From: Simplicispira hankyongi
GTDB taxonomy: Bacteria; Pseudomonadota; Gammaproteobacteria; Burkholderiales; Burkholderiaceae_C
Direction: 5' to 3'
Assembly: GCF_003570885.1 (NCBI RefSeq)
Contig: NZ_QXJC01000003.1
Location: 372,001 to 436,000, forward strand
DNA length: 64,000 bases
The translations under genes and the position numbers were made by a program. Below, in pieces: positions 10,064-17,677 of this stretch; position 1 is the stretch's first letter; each line of letters starts with the position of its first letter. The notes beneath the pieces were generated by a model. That model had not been told where the DNA came from. It was given only the letters and a program-made list of their open reading frames with translations, and did not search any database.

Positions 10064-10257
10064 CGCGGCGCAGCGAGCGCCTTGCAACCGCGCCTCTCGA
10101 TTGGCCGTTTGCCACCAGGATGGTGCGATTCACGGGGTCGACAGACTTCCATGAACGATCTTTGAAACTGCCCATGGCGGAGTCGACACGGCGCTTCCCG
10201 GCAAGCCGATCGAGATATGGCTATGCTGGGCTGTCTTGCCTCTGACACCCGATTGCG

Positions 10258-11214
10258 ATGCTCCATCTTTCCGCTGCCTCACAGGGTCGTGCCCTACAGC
10301 TTCGCAGGCGAACTTGGTTGACGATGGCTGCGGCATCCTTACTGGCTTCCTGTAGCAGCAGTTCCCCTGAAAAATTTCAGGCCACCTTTCTCCAGCCTTG
10401 GCAGAGCCATGAAACGCTGCCCCTCGTCGAGTGGCGCAGGCGCCTCAAACTCATGCACGACATGGGGTGCAGCGAAATCATCTTGCAATGGAGTGCCACT
10501 TACGACGGCAGCTTCCCATGGACTATGCCCGATGCGCTGATCCAGCTTCTGTTTGACGAAGGCGCTCACCAAGGCATAGGCATTCGGGTCGGCCTGCCGT
10601 ACGACGAGGGCTGGTGGAATGCCCTGCGCAGCGATAACGCACAGAGTTTGCCCGACTTCCTCGCCAGCACCCAGGCGCGTTGCGTTAAGACTCTGGAGGA
10701 AAGTCGATGGCCAGCACAAGCGGGATTCCGTGGCTGGTACCTCCCTTACGAACTGGACCAATACAACTGGGCGACACCCGAGCGAAGGGCGTTGCTCCTT
10801 CCGTGGCTGAACGCCATTGCTGCCGCGTCCAGCAAGAGCTCCACACAACCACTTGCGCTGTCTACTTTTTACAGCACCTTGCCAACCGCTGGCACCTTGG
10901 CGGGGCTGTGGACCGACATCCTGGATCGGGTGACATTGCGCCCCATGCTGCAGGATGGTGTTGGCGTGGCAGGCCTTGGGAACTACGCAGGGCTGGAGCC
11001 GCTGCGCGTGCTCTTGCTCAATCGGGGAATCGCCTTTGACCTCATCGTTGAACTGTTTGAGCAATTGCCTCCATTGCCCAACACCAACGGCGCCTTCCGG
11101 GCTCGGCCCGCTTCGAGCGACCGTATCCGCACGCAGATGTCCATTGCGCGCAATTACGGTGCAGATCGCATCGTGGCTTTTGCTATCGATCCCTGGATGC
11201 TCAAAAAGTCGTAG
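10258..11214 (+). CDS. DUF4434-like lipoprotein, possible glycan hydrolase
   Basis: A 318-residue predicted lipoprotein: RRRTWLTMAAASLLASC gives a positively charged n-region, hydrophobic core and lipobox LLASC. The mature part (FLQPWQSHETLPLVEWRRRL, CSEIILQWSATYDGSFPW, FRGWYLPYELDQYNW, MLQDGVGVAGLGN) resembles DUF4434, a TIM-barrel-like family of unknown activity. The Glu in YELDQ is a candidate catalytic acid, by analogy only. It is first of four plus-strand genes in the island, separated from the next by 187 bp. By position it could trim or release the island's polysaccharide. The start is uncertain because no strong ribosome-binding site is visible. Comparison with E. coli YbcH, encoded beside nfrA, is worthwhile. 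Confidence 0.6.
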   Translation: MLHLSAASQGRALQLRRRTWLTMAAASLLASCSSSSPEKFQATFLQPWQSHETLPLVEWRRRLKLMHDMGCSEIILQWSATYDGSFPWTMPDALIQLLFDEGAHQGIGIRVGLPYDEGWWNALRSDNAQSLPDFLASTQARCVKTLEESRWPAQAGFRGWYLPYELDQYNWATPERRALLLPWLNAIAAASSKSSTQPLALSTFYSTLPTAGTLAGLWTDILDRVTLRPMLQDGVGVAGLGNYAGLEPLRVLLLNRGIAFDLIVELFEQLPPLPNTNGAFRARPASSDRIRTQMSIARNYGADRIVAFAIDPWMLKKS

Positions 11215-11401
11215 GCGGCCAATAGTGCCTTTTCCTGGATTGCGTGGGAACCACAGTACCCACTTCTTGCACACCATATGCCTGTGAGCCAGCCAGTGAA
11301 CAGCATCTGATAGCGCAGCGATTGACGAAACTTTGTACCGATGCTTGCCCCTCCATGACTACCAAGAGAAAATGCGGCAACTTTTAGTAAGACGCATTCG
11401 A

Positions 11402-12568
11402 ATGAGTTCCACCACCGCAGAGTCTCCGCCGGCATTCGCAGCCTCTGCTGCCGCCACCGCTGCCGTCGCAGCGGAACACGCTGACGCAGTCGACAGGGCA
11501 GGACAGTTGCCACACCATGCACTGGATTCCCTGCGTGCGGAGGGCCTGCTCGGGCTATTGGTGCCGCACCGCTATGGTGGACCAGGCCTGTCGCTGCGTG
11601 AGGTTACGAATGTGTGCAGGCGCTTGGCCGAAGCTTGCGGCTCTACCGGGCTGATCTTTGCAATGCACCAGTCGCAAGCTGCCGTGGCCATTGGCCATGC
11701 CCAGGACAGTGCGTGGCACCACCACCTTCTTGAGCACATGGCCCGCGAGCAATGCCTGATCGCGTCGGCAACGACGGAAGGCGCAACGGGCGGCGCTATC
11801 CGCCACAGTGCCTGCTTTCTGGATGCGCGCGAAGATGGGCTGCATCTGGACAAATTCGGCTCCGTCATTTCCTACGCGCATGCGGCCGACATCTTCCTGA
11901 TCTCGGCCCGGCGCTCGCCAGAGGCTGCGGCATCAGATCAGCAATTGGTCGCTAGCTTGCGCGAGCAAACCACGCTCGCCAGCGCCACTACATGGAACCC
12001 CATTGGCATGCGTGGTGCCTGCACCCAGCGCTTCGATCTGCATGCCCACTGTAGCCAAGAGCAGGTTTTCCCAGACCTCTTCGCGCATGCCATGTCGCAA
12101 ACACTTTTGCCTACCTCGCACATCTTGCTGGGCGCCGTCTGGCTGGGCATTGCGTCCTCCGCACTGGCGCGCGCACGGGCTTTTCTGCGCGCTCGCAATC
12201 GCGCCGGCGTGCCGCTCAACCCGATCGCCAATCTGCGCCTTGCCGAGGGCGAAGCGCTGGTGCAGCAAATGCGCGCCATGATCGCGGCCAATCTGGCGCT
12301 GTACGAAGGTGCAAGCTGCAGCGCTTCGGCCACCGACCGCATGGTCAGCTACAACACGCTGAAGGTCGGCGCATCCGAGTTGGTAGTGCGCATCACCGAT
12401 GTCGCGCTGCGCATTTGCGGTATCCAGGGCTACATGGAAGAAGGCGAGTTTTATCTCAGTCGCCATATCCGTGACGCCCACTCTGCGATGGTGATGGTCA
12501 ATGACGACCGCATTCTCGGCAGCCTCTCCAGCGTGGTGCTCGGCGTGCCCATCACACGCAACGTCTGA
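11402..12568 (+). CDS. Acyl-CoA-dehydrogenase-like flavoprotein beside a carrier protein
   Basis: A 388-residue protein with the acyl-CoA dehydrogenase fold: an N-terminal helical domain (LRAEGLLGLLVPHRYGGPGL), the flavin-site segment ASATTEGATGG, the mid-domain WNPIGMRGACTQ and a C-terminal helical bundle. It sits 29 bp before an acyl carrier gene and a DltA-like ligase, so the likely substrate is a carrier-bound acyl or aminoacyl thioester rather than a CoA ester, as with the prolyl-carrier dehydrogenases of pyrrole pathways. By eye neither usual position of the catalytic Glu is occupied: SH at 239-240, and a VMVNDDR stretch near 365-370. Start 11402 is preferred; upstream ATGs (11372, 11333) add codons rare for this genome. 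Confidence 0.75.
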   Translation: MSSTTAESPPAFAASAAATAAVAAEHADAVDRAGQLPHHALDSLRAEGLLGLLVPHRYGGPGLSLREVTNVCRRLAEACGSTGLIFAMHQSQAAVAIGHAQDSAWHHHLLEHMAREQCLIASATTEGATGGAIRHSACFLDAREDGLHLDKFGSVISYAHAADIFLISARRSPEAAASDQQLVASLREQTTLASATTWNPIGMRGACTQRFDLHAHCSQEQVFPDLFAHAMSQTLLPTSHILLGAVWLGIASSALARARAFLRARNRAGVPLNPIANLRLAEGEALVQQMRAMIAANLALYEGASCSASATDRMVSYNTLKVGASELVVRITDVALRICGIQGYMEEGEFYLSRHIRDAHSAMVMVNDDRILGSLSSVVLGVPITRNV

Positions 12569-12597
12569 ATGCCACCCCACTACCCGTTTCACTGCCC

Positions 12598-12831
12598 ATG
12601 ACCTCCTCCGAAATCGAAACCCAACTGGCCGACATGATCCACGCGGCCATTCTGAAAAAAGTTGACCCGGATACCTTGCTGCTGGAGTCTGGGCTGCTCG
12701 ACTCGGTCGCCGCAGTCGATTTGATGCTGGCCATCGAGGGGCGCTTTGGCTGCACCGTGCCACTTACAGAAGTGGAGGAGCACCTGCACTCCCTGCGCAC
12801 CCTGACCCACTACGTGGCGGCGCACTGCTGA
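12598..12831 (+). CDS. DltC-like acyl/aminoacyl carrier protein
   Basis: A 77-residue carrier protein. The phosphopantetheine site is Ser36 in ESGLLDSVAAVDLML, and the helical pattern through FGCTVPLTEVEEH resembles DltC, the D-alanyl carrier of Gram-positive bacteria, more than fatty-acid AcpP. It should hold an activated acyl group as a thioester on its prosthetic arm, loaded by the adenylating enzyme encoded 13 bp downstream and possibly modified by the flavoprotein encoded upstream. No phosphopantetheinyl transferase gene is in the window, so a housekeeping one is presumably used. Confidence 0.88.
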   Translation: MTSSEIETQLADMIHAAILKKVDPDTLLLESGLLDSVAAVDLMLAIEGRFGCTVPLTEVEEHLHSLRTLTHYVAAHC

Positions 12832-12844
12832 AACCTTCTGCCCC

Positions 12845-14284
12845 ATGCATTTCAACTTTGAAACTGGCGCATTCGCTGATCTGGACACTCGCCCCGACGC
12901 AACCGCCGTCATCGCCCACGATCGCACCCTGAGCTGGCGTGAACTTCAAACCGAGGTCCTGGCCTGGTGCGCACAGGCGCGTGCCTTGGGTCTGGAGGTT
13001 GACACCCCCATCGTCATCCGCGGCCACAAGGAATCGGCATTTTTTGTCGCGCTCACAGGCGCCTTGATGCTGCGTGCACCGTTTGTGCCGGTGGACGCCG
13101 TGTACCCGCAGGAGCGCCTGCTAAGCATCCTGGACATACTCGACGCCAGCCTACTCTACGACACGGCCAGCGCCCAATTCGAAGTGGTGCGGCCGGGCCC
13201 TGCACCGGTGATGCATGAAAAGGCCTTGTGCTACATCATGTTCACTTCGGGCACCACCGGCCAACCCAAGGGGGTGCAGATTGGCCGAGAAAGCGTGCAA
13301 GCGCTCATCGAATGGATGCGCCTGGATTTCGATCTGGGAGCGCACCCCGTGTTTCTCAACCACACGGTCTTCAGCTTCGACGTATCGCTCTACGACGTGT
13401 TCGGCACGCTTGCCATGGGCGGCAGCATCATGATGCTGGACCGCGATACGGCGGCGTCACCGCTGAAGGTCGCTGCGCTCATGGAAGAGCACCAGGTCAC
13501 GACCTGGGTGTCCACGCCCTCCTTCGCCCAACAGCAACTCCCCAATCCAGGCTTCAACCAAACAGCGCTGCCATCGCTGCGAACGCTGCTGTTTTGCGGG
13601 GAGCCACTGCCGGTTCCGTTGGCGCGCGCACTGCGCAAGCGTTTTCCAGATCTGCCCATCCTCAATACCTACGGACCCACGGAGGCGACGGTGGCCACAA
13701 CATTGCTGCGCGTCGAAGACGTCCACCTCGCCAACGACGCCGTTATGCCCATAGGGCGTGCCAAGCGCGGCAGCGCCGTGTACTGCGACGGTGGAGAGCT
13801 GTGCATTGCGGGGCCGCACGTCATGCGGGGCTACCTCAACCGGCCCGATCTGAATGCCACCCGAATGTTCCAGCGTGGTGGAGAACGCGGCTTTCGCACG
13901 GGAGACTTGGGCACCGAATCTGAAGACGGCATGCTGTACTGCCAGGGCCGCATCGACGACCAGATCAAACTGCACGGCTACCGCCTGGAGTTGCTGGAGG
14001 TGGACGCCGCACTGGCCACGCTACCGGGCGCACGCCCAGCCGCCGCCATCGCCCTGCGGCGTGCCGATGGCACCGTTGCACGCCTGGTCGCTTTTGTGGA
14101 AATCGGCTCTGCCAACCCCGGCCTGCCATCAGAGCTGACCAACTGGAAAGCACTGCTCGCCAGCAAGATCCCGCACTACATGCTGCCGACAGAACTGCTG
14201 GCTTGCGAGCGTCTGCCTGTCTCCGTGAACTACAAGGTGGATCGCAAGCAGCTTGCTGCACTCTACCAATCGCTCAACGCTTGA
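12845..14284 (+). CDS. DltA-like amino-acid adenylating enzyme (carrier-protein ligase)
   Basis: A 479-residue stand-alone adenylation protein. Motifs in order: A3 P-loop IMFTSGTTGQPKGV (131-144), A4 FSFDVSLYDVFG, STPSFAQQQL, LLFCGEPLP (Cys251), A5 NTYGPTEATVATT (274-286), A8 DDQIKLHGYRLEL and the A10-like NYKVDRKQL with the predicted catalytic Lys near 464. Cys251 and the STPSF and TYGPTEATVA blocks match D-alanine ligase DltA, so a small amino acid is the likeliest substrate; proline is an alternative given the neighbouring dehydrogenase. It should form an aminoacyl-AMP and load the DltC-like carrier. The 3' end overlaps the convergent algF-like gene by 11 bp. Confidence 0.85.
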   Translation: MHFNFETGAFADLDTRPDATAVIAHDRTLSWRELQTEVLAWCAQARALGLEVDTPIVIRGHKESAFFVALTGALMLRAPFVPVDAVYPQERLLSILDILDASLLYDTASAQFEVVRPGPAPVMHEKALCYIMFTSGTTGQPKGVQIGRESVQALIEWMRLDFDLGAHPVFLNHTVFSFDVSLYDVFGTLAMGGSIMMLDRDTAASPLKVAALMEEHQVTTWVSTPSFAQQQLPNPGFNQTALPSLRTLLFCGEPLPVPLARALRKRFPDLPILNTYGPTEATVATTLLRVEDVHLANDAVMPIGRAKRGSAVYCDGGELCIAGPHVMRGYLNRPDLNATRMFQRGGERGFRTGDLGTESEDGMLYCQGRIDDQIKLHGYRLELLEVDAALATLPGARPAAAIALRRADGTVARLVAFVEIGSANPGLPSELTNWKALLASKIPHYMLPTELLACERLPVSVNYKVDRKQLAALYQSLNA

Positions 14285-14975
14285 AGACATCGGTGCGGTT
14301 GGTCTGCATGACCAAAACCGGCGCCTGTGCCGTTCCCAAAAGGAACAGGCTCAGGTGGTCCCCCGGCTGCAGCGCCGGGAGTTGCTGCGCTGGCGTGCTG
14401 ACCTGTCCACACTGGGCAGCAACGGCCGCACGCACAGGGTTGACCGAGCGCGCCGCCGAACCGTTGGCCGCGACCGATCGAAACACCAGCGTGCCCGACG
14501 GCGAGAGCGCCAGCGCAGCCTCCGGACACGCACGCGCCAGGTTGTAGAAGCGCAGTTCTGCCTTTAGCGCGTCTTCGGTGTCGGTCGTATCGTCCACAGG
14601 TGTTACCGCGTAGCGCTTGCCGCTGCGGCGCAGTACCAAGGTATGAAAACTATCGGGCCGCACCTGCAGCCCGGTGATTTCTGTATCCCCAACCTGTACT
14701 GAAAAATCCTGCCCGCCGTGCACGATGGCATAGCTTCCTGCGGGGGTTTGGCCGCCAATGCTCTGCACGGAGCCTTTGGCCACGCGCACGGCGAGCGCTG
14801 GCGCTTCTGGATTCACCACCCGCACATAGGACGACCCAGCCGGCGGACGCGCTGCGTAAAGCTGCGACAAAACCCCCTCCTGCGCCGCTGCCAAACCGCA
14901 GGCGGCAATCAACACCAGCACAAGGGCATGGTGCACCCGATCAAAAAAACGAGTTTTTTTAGTAAAGCAAAACAT
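14274..14975 (-). CDS. AlgF-like periplasmic polysaccharide acetylation protein
   Basis: A 233-residue exported protein: a charged N-terminus (MFCFTKKTRFF), a hydrophobic stretch (HALVLVLIAACGLAAAQ), then a domain with LYAARPPAGSSYVRVVNP, the typical opening of AlgF. In alginate producers AlgF is a periplasmic partner of AlgI and AlgJ needed for O-acetylation. The gene is last in the eight-gene minus-strand operon. Its ATG shares one base with the MBOAT stop codon (TGATG), implying coupled translation. Its last 11 bp overlap the end of the convergent dltA-like gene. Confidence 0.78.
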   Translation of the reverse strand: MFCFTKKTRFFDRVHHALVLVLIAACGLAAAQEGVLSQLYAARPPAGSSYVRVVNPEAPALAVRVAKGSVQSIGGQTPAGSYAIVHGGQDFSVQVGDTEITGLQVRPDSFHTLVLRRSGKRYAVTPVDDTTDTEDALKAELRFYNLARACPEAALALSPSGTLVFRSVAANGSAARSVNPVRAAVAAQCGQVSTPAQQLPALQPGDHLSLFLLGTAQAPVLVMQTNRTDVFKR

Positions 14976-16558
14976 CAGAATTGGAAGTAGAGAAACCGGG
15001 TTTCCCGGTGGAGGTGGATCAGGCAGAAAAAGAGCGTCACCAGCAGCACCCCCAGCCAAGGGAGGCTCGGCTTCCAGCGCAGCCAGCGCACCCGCGCCTC
15101 ATCCGTGCGTGCGAGCGCTGGCGAGAAACGCCCCAGAATCTGGTGGGTATTGGGCGCCAGCCATACGATGAGCAGCAACAGCACCAAGTAAACAGCCAGC
15201 AAGTTCCGCCCCAGCAGCAATCGCCAACCCTCTATTCCTCCCACCTCGCGCAGGAGGCCACCTGGCCACTGCCAGGCTTCAAACCCCTGCAAGCCGGCCA
15301 TGCCCTGCAGCAACGCCACGGCGTCGTGCACGCCCGCGGCACGGAAAAACGCAAAGGCAGCCACCACGGCAACAAAGGTCAGCAGCACACAGGTGCTGCG
15401 CCACAGCCACTGTGTCCAGGCGCGCTGCAGTTTCAGGCGGCTACCCACCGCAATACGCCAGCCATGGTTCACGCACAGGTAGGCGCCATGCAGCACGCCG
15501 TAAATAAAGAACTGCAGGCCAGCGCCGTGCCACACACCGGCCAGCGCCATGGTGTAGAGGGTTGGCGCGGCAACCATGAGCGCAAAACCTGTGGGTGTCC
15601 GGCTGCCCACAGACCCGACCGCCAGACCCCGGCGGCTGCGCCAACGCGAGATCTGCATTGCCATGGGGTAGTACAGGTAGGCGGTCAGGTAGCGCGTCAG
15701 CGTCATATGCCAGCGTGCCCAGTAATCGATGATGCACACGGCCTTGTACGGCGAATTGAAGTTCAATGGAAAACGAATGCCAAACATCTTGGCCAGTCCG
15801 AGTGCCATGTCGGAGTAGCCCGAAAAGTCGAAATACAGCTGCATGGCATACGCCAGACTCGTAGCCCAGGCACCCCAGAACTGAAGGCCTTCTGGAGCCA
15901 TGAAACCTGCGTCGGCATACGGTGCAATGCTGTCCGCAAACAGCACTTTCTTCGCAAGCCCCATAAGAAATAAGGTGCCGCCAATGGACAGATTTTCTGC
16001 CCTGAACCGATAGTTTTCGGGTTCGGCAAACTGCGGCATCATTTCCTTGTGGTGCAACACCGGCCCGGCAATCAGATGCGGGAAGAACGTGACGAAAAGG
16101 GTGTGCTTGAGCAAGCTGGGGGATGCCACCAGGCCAGCCCGGCAATCAAGCAGATAGCCAATCTGTGTGAAGGTAAAAAACGAAATCCCGAGGGGCAACA
16201 AGATGCTGTCCGGCGAATTCGTGTACAGACCAAAGCCCTGCAGTGCTGCGATCAGACTCACGAGGTACTTGTAATAAATAAGCAGCAACAAATTGCATGC
16301 CACGCCGAAGGCCACTATCCAGCCCTGGCGTTTTTTCTGTCCAGCATGGCGCAGCACGTAGAGGCTGACCACATAGTTGAAAAGAATCGAGGTGACAAGG
16401 AGCACGACAAAGCGTGGGTTCCACCACCCGTAAAACACAAACGAGGCAAGGCATAGCCAAATTGCCGCCCACTTCAAGCGAATCGATCCCAGCAGGTAAT
16501 AGCCGCCCAGCGCCACGGGCAGGAACAGAAACAAAAAGAGGTAAGAGTTGAAAAGCAA
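14975..16558 (-). CDS. AlgI-like MBOAT O-acyltransferase
   Basis: Multi-pass inner-membrane acyltransferase of 527 residues. The opening MLFNSYLFLFLFLPVAL is the typical AlgI start, read here from a TTG codon at 16558 with GAGG 6 nt upstream that overlaps the previous stop. Core motifs are MQLYFDFSGYSDMALGLAKM, DYWARWHMTLTRYL and the two expected His residues in AGVWHGAG (His344) and GVLHG (His357). AlgI proteins pass an acyl group across the membrane to AlgJ/AlgX-type transferases; DltB does the same for D-alanine from DltC. The neighbouring carrier-protein genes make a carrier-derived donor possible. Confidence 0.9.
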   Translation of the reverse strand: MLFNSYLFLFLFLPVALGGYYLLGSIRLKWAAIWLCLASFVFYGWWNPRFVVLLVTSILFNYVVSLYVLRHAGQKKRQGWIVAFGVACNLLLLIYYKYLVSLIAALQGFGLYTNSPDSILLPLGISFFTFTQIGYLLDCRAGLVASPSLLKHTLFVTFFPHLIAGPVLHHKEMMPQFAEPENYRFRAENLSIGGTLFLMGLAKKVLFADSIAPYADAGFMAPEGLQFWGAWATSLAYAMQLYFDFSGYSDMALGLAKMFGIRFPLNFNSPYKAVCIIDYWARWHMTLTRYLTAYLYYPMAMQISRWRSRRGLAVGSVGSRTPTGFALMVAAPTLYTMALAGVWHGAGLQFFIYGVLHGAYLCVNHGWRIAVGSRLKLQRAWTQWLWRSTCVLLTFVAVVAAFAFFRAAGVHDAVALLQGMAGLQGFEAWQWPGGLLREVGGIEGWRLLLGRNLLAVYLVLLLLIVWLAPNTHQILGRFSPALARTDEARVRWLRWKPSLPWLGVLLVTLFFCLIHLHRETRFLYFQF

Positions 16559-16565
16559 GGCTGCC

Positions 16566-17672
16566 TCAGTGCATGGCGGCCCACGCGCGCTGCTCTTGTG
16601 CGGACAGCGGTAGTGACAACGAGAGTTCCGAGAACACCCACACCGCCACCTTGAGGCTGTGGGGCCAGCGGTCCTGGCGCGCCAGCGCGTCAAGCATGGC
16701 ACCGGAGAAATAGCCGCCGTCCTGGCTTAAATTCCACACCTCACGACCCAGACTGCGGCCCAAGCGATCGGCAAATTCACTGCGCAGGCCATTGGAATCG
16801 CCCACCAACAGCACCTCGACTGGCGCCACATCGTCCAGCAAGCCCCCGCGGCGCTGCGCTTCCAGGTGCGTGGGAAGGAACTGCTCCACAGGCGGGCGCC
16901 AACCGATGGGTGCCTGCGCCAGATCAGCCAGCACGAGCAGATCACCCATGCGCACCTCAGGCTTGGGACCTGCACTTTCGACGAACTGCGTCTCGCCTTT
17001 GCCACCCAACAGCGGGAGCAGTGCATCGCCTATGCGATCCGCCGCCACCTGTGCGCCAGCGGGTGCCATGTGCACGTCGGTGCGATAGAAGGCCTGGGGC
17101 AGCGACACCAAGGGGGGCCGCAAGTCAATCAACGGGACGCCTGCTGTCGCGAGTGCGGCCTGCCACGTATTCCAGCGGGCGTGCATGAGGGGTGCCTGGT
17201 GCAGGCCGCACAAGTGTTTTGACTCGATCCGCGACTTATCGGGTACGGTGGCAACCACCAGGCGCACTCCGGCTTGTTCAAGACGCGAGGCCCAGCGGCG
17301 CATCAGGTCGATCCGCTGTGACAGCACGTGCGCCCGAGTCGGCGGTGGGCGCAAACCGTCGCGGTAAAACAGCCAGCCAGGGCAGCCTTCACGCACCTGC
17401 CGCCCAAGGTCGCCCAGCAGGCGGTAGCGCAGTGCAGCCGACCAACGGTCCATGCGGGCCTGGCCAGGCAGCGTCCCCAAGGCGGTGTTGACGAGTTTGC
17501 CCGCGTGCCCATCCACCCAGGTGGACGGCTGCCATTCGCTTGGAGCAAAACGCAACTGCGCCAGGCGCAGGGCGCCCCAGCCGAACGCAGCGGCAAGAGC
17601 GATGGCTACGGCGAAGGCAGTACGCCGGTGTCCTTCACGGTACGGTGCATCCGACGGTAGCGGCATTGCCAT
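16566..17672 (-). CDS. AlgJ/AlgX-like SGNH acyltransferase, second copy (membrane-anchored)
   Basis: A 368-residue protein with an N-terminal membrane helix (AFAVAIALAAAFGWGALRL, 19-37) and a periplasmic SGNH-like domain. PGWLFYRDGL resembles the AlgJ/AlgX opening. The expected triad is visible: YRTDVHM (Asp199, His201) and VLLVGDSNGLRSEF (Ser293). It would transfer the acyl group delivered by the MBOAT to the polysaccharide. The start is ATG 17672, 5 bp after the stop of the other copy; the longer open frame runs back into that gene. The stop overlaps the ribosome-binding site of the MBOAT gene. Confidence 0.78.
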   Translation of the reverse strand: MAMPLPSDAPYREGHRRTAFAVAIALAAAFGWGALRLAQLRFAPSEWQPSTWVDGHAGKLVNTALGTLPGQARMDRWSAALRYRLLGDLGRQVREGCPGWLFYRDGLRPPPTRAHVLSQRIDLMRRWASRLEQAGVRLVVATVPDKSRIESKHLCGLHQAPLMHARWNTWQAALATAGVPLIDLRPPLVSLPQAFYRTDVHMAPAGAQVAADRIGDALLPLLGGKGETQFVESAGPKPEVRMGDLLVLADLAQAPIGWRPPVEQFLPTHLEAQRRGGLLDDVAPVEVLLVGDSNGLRSEFADRLGRSLGREVWNLSQDGGYFSGAMLDALARQDRWPHSLKVAVWVFSELSLSLPLSAQEQRAWAAMH

Positions 17673-17677
17673 GGCAG

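Noticed and set aside
11324-11371. TTGACG upstream of the flavoprotein gene as a promoter
   Set aside because: No acceptable -10 at 16-18 bp, so it was not listed.
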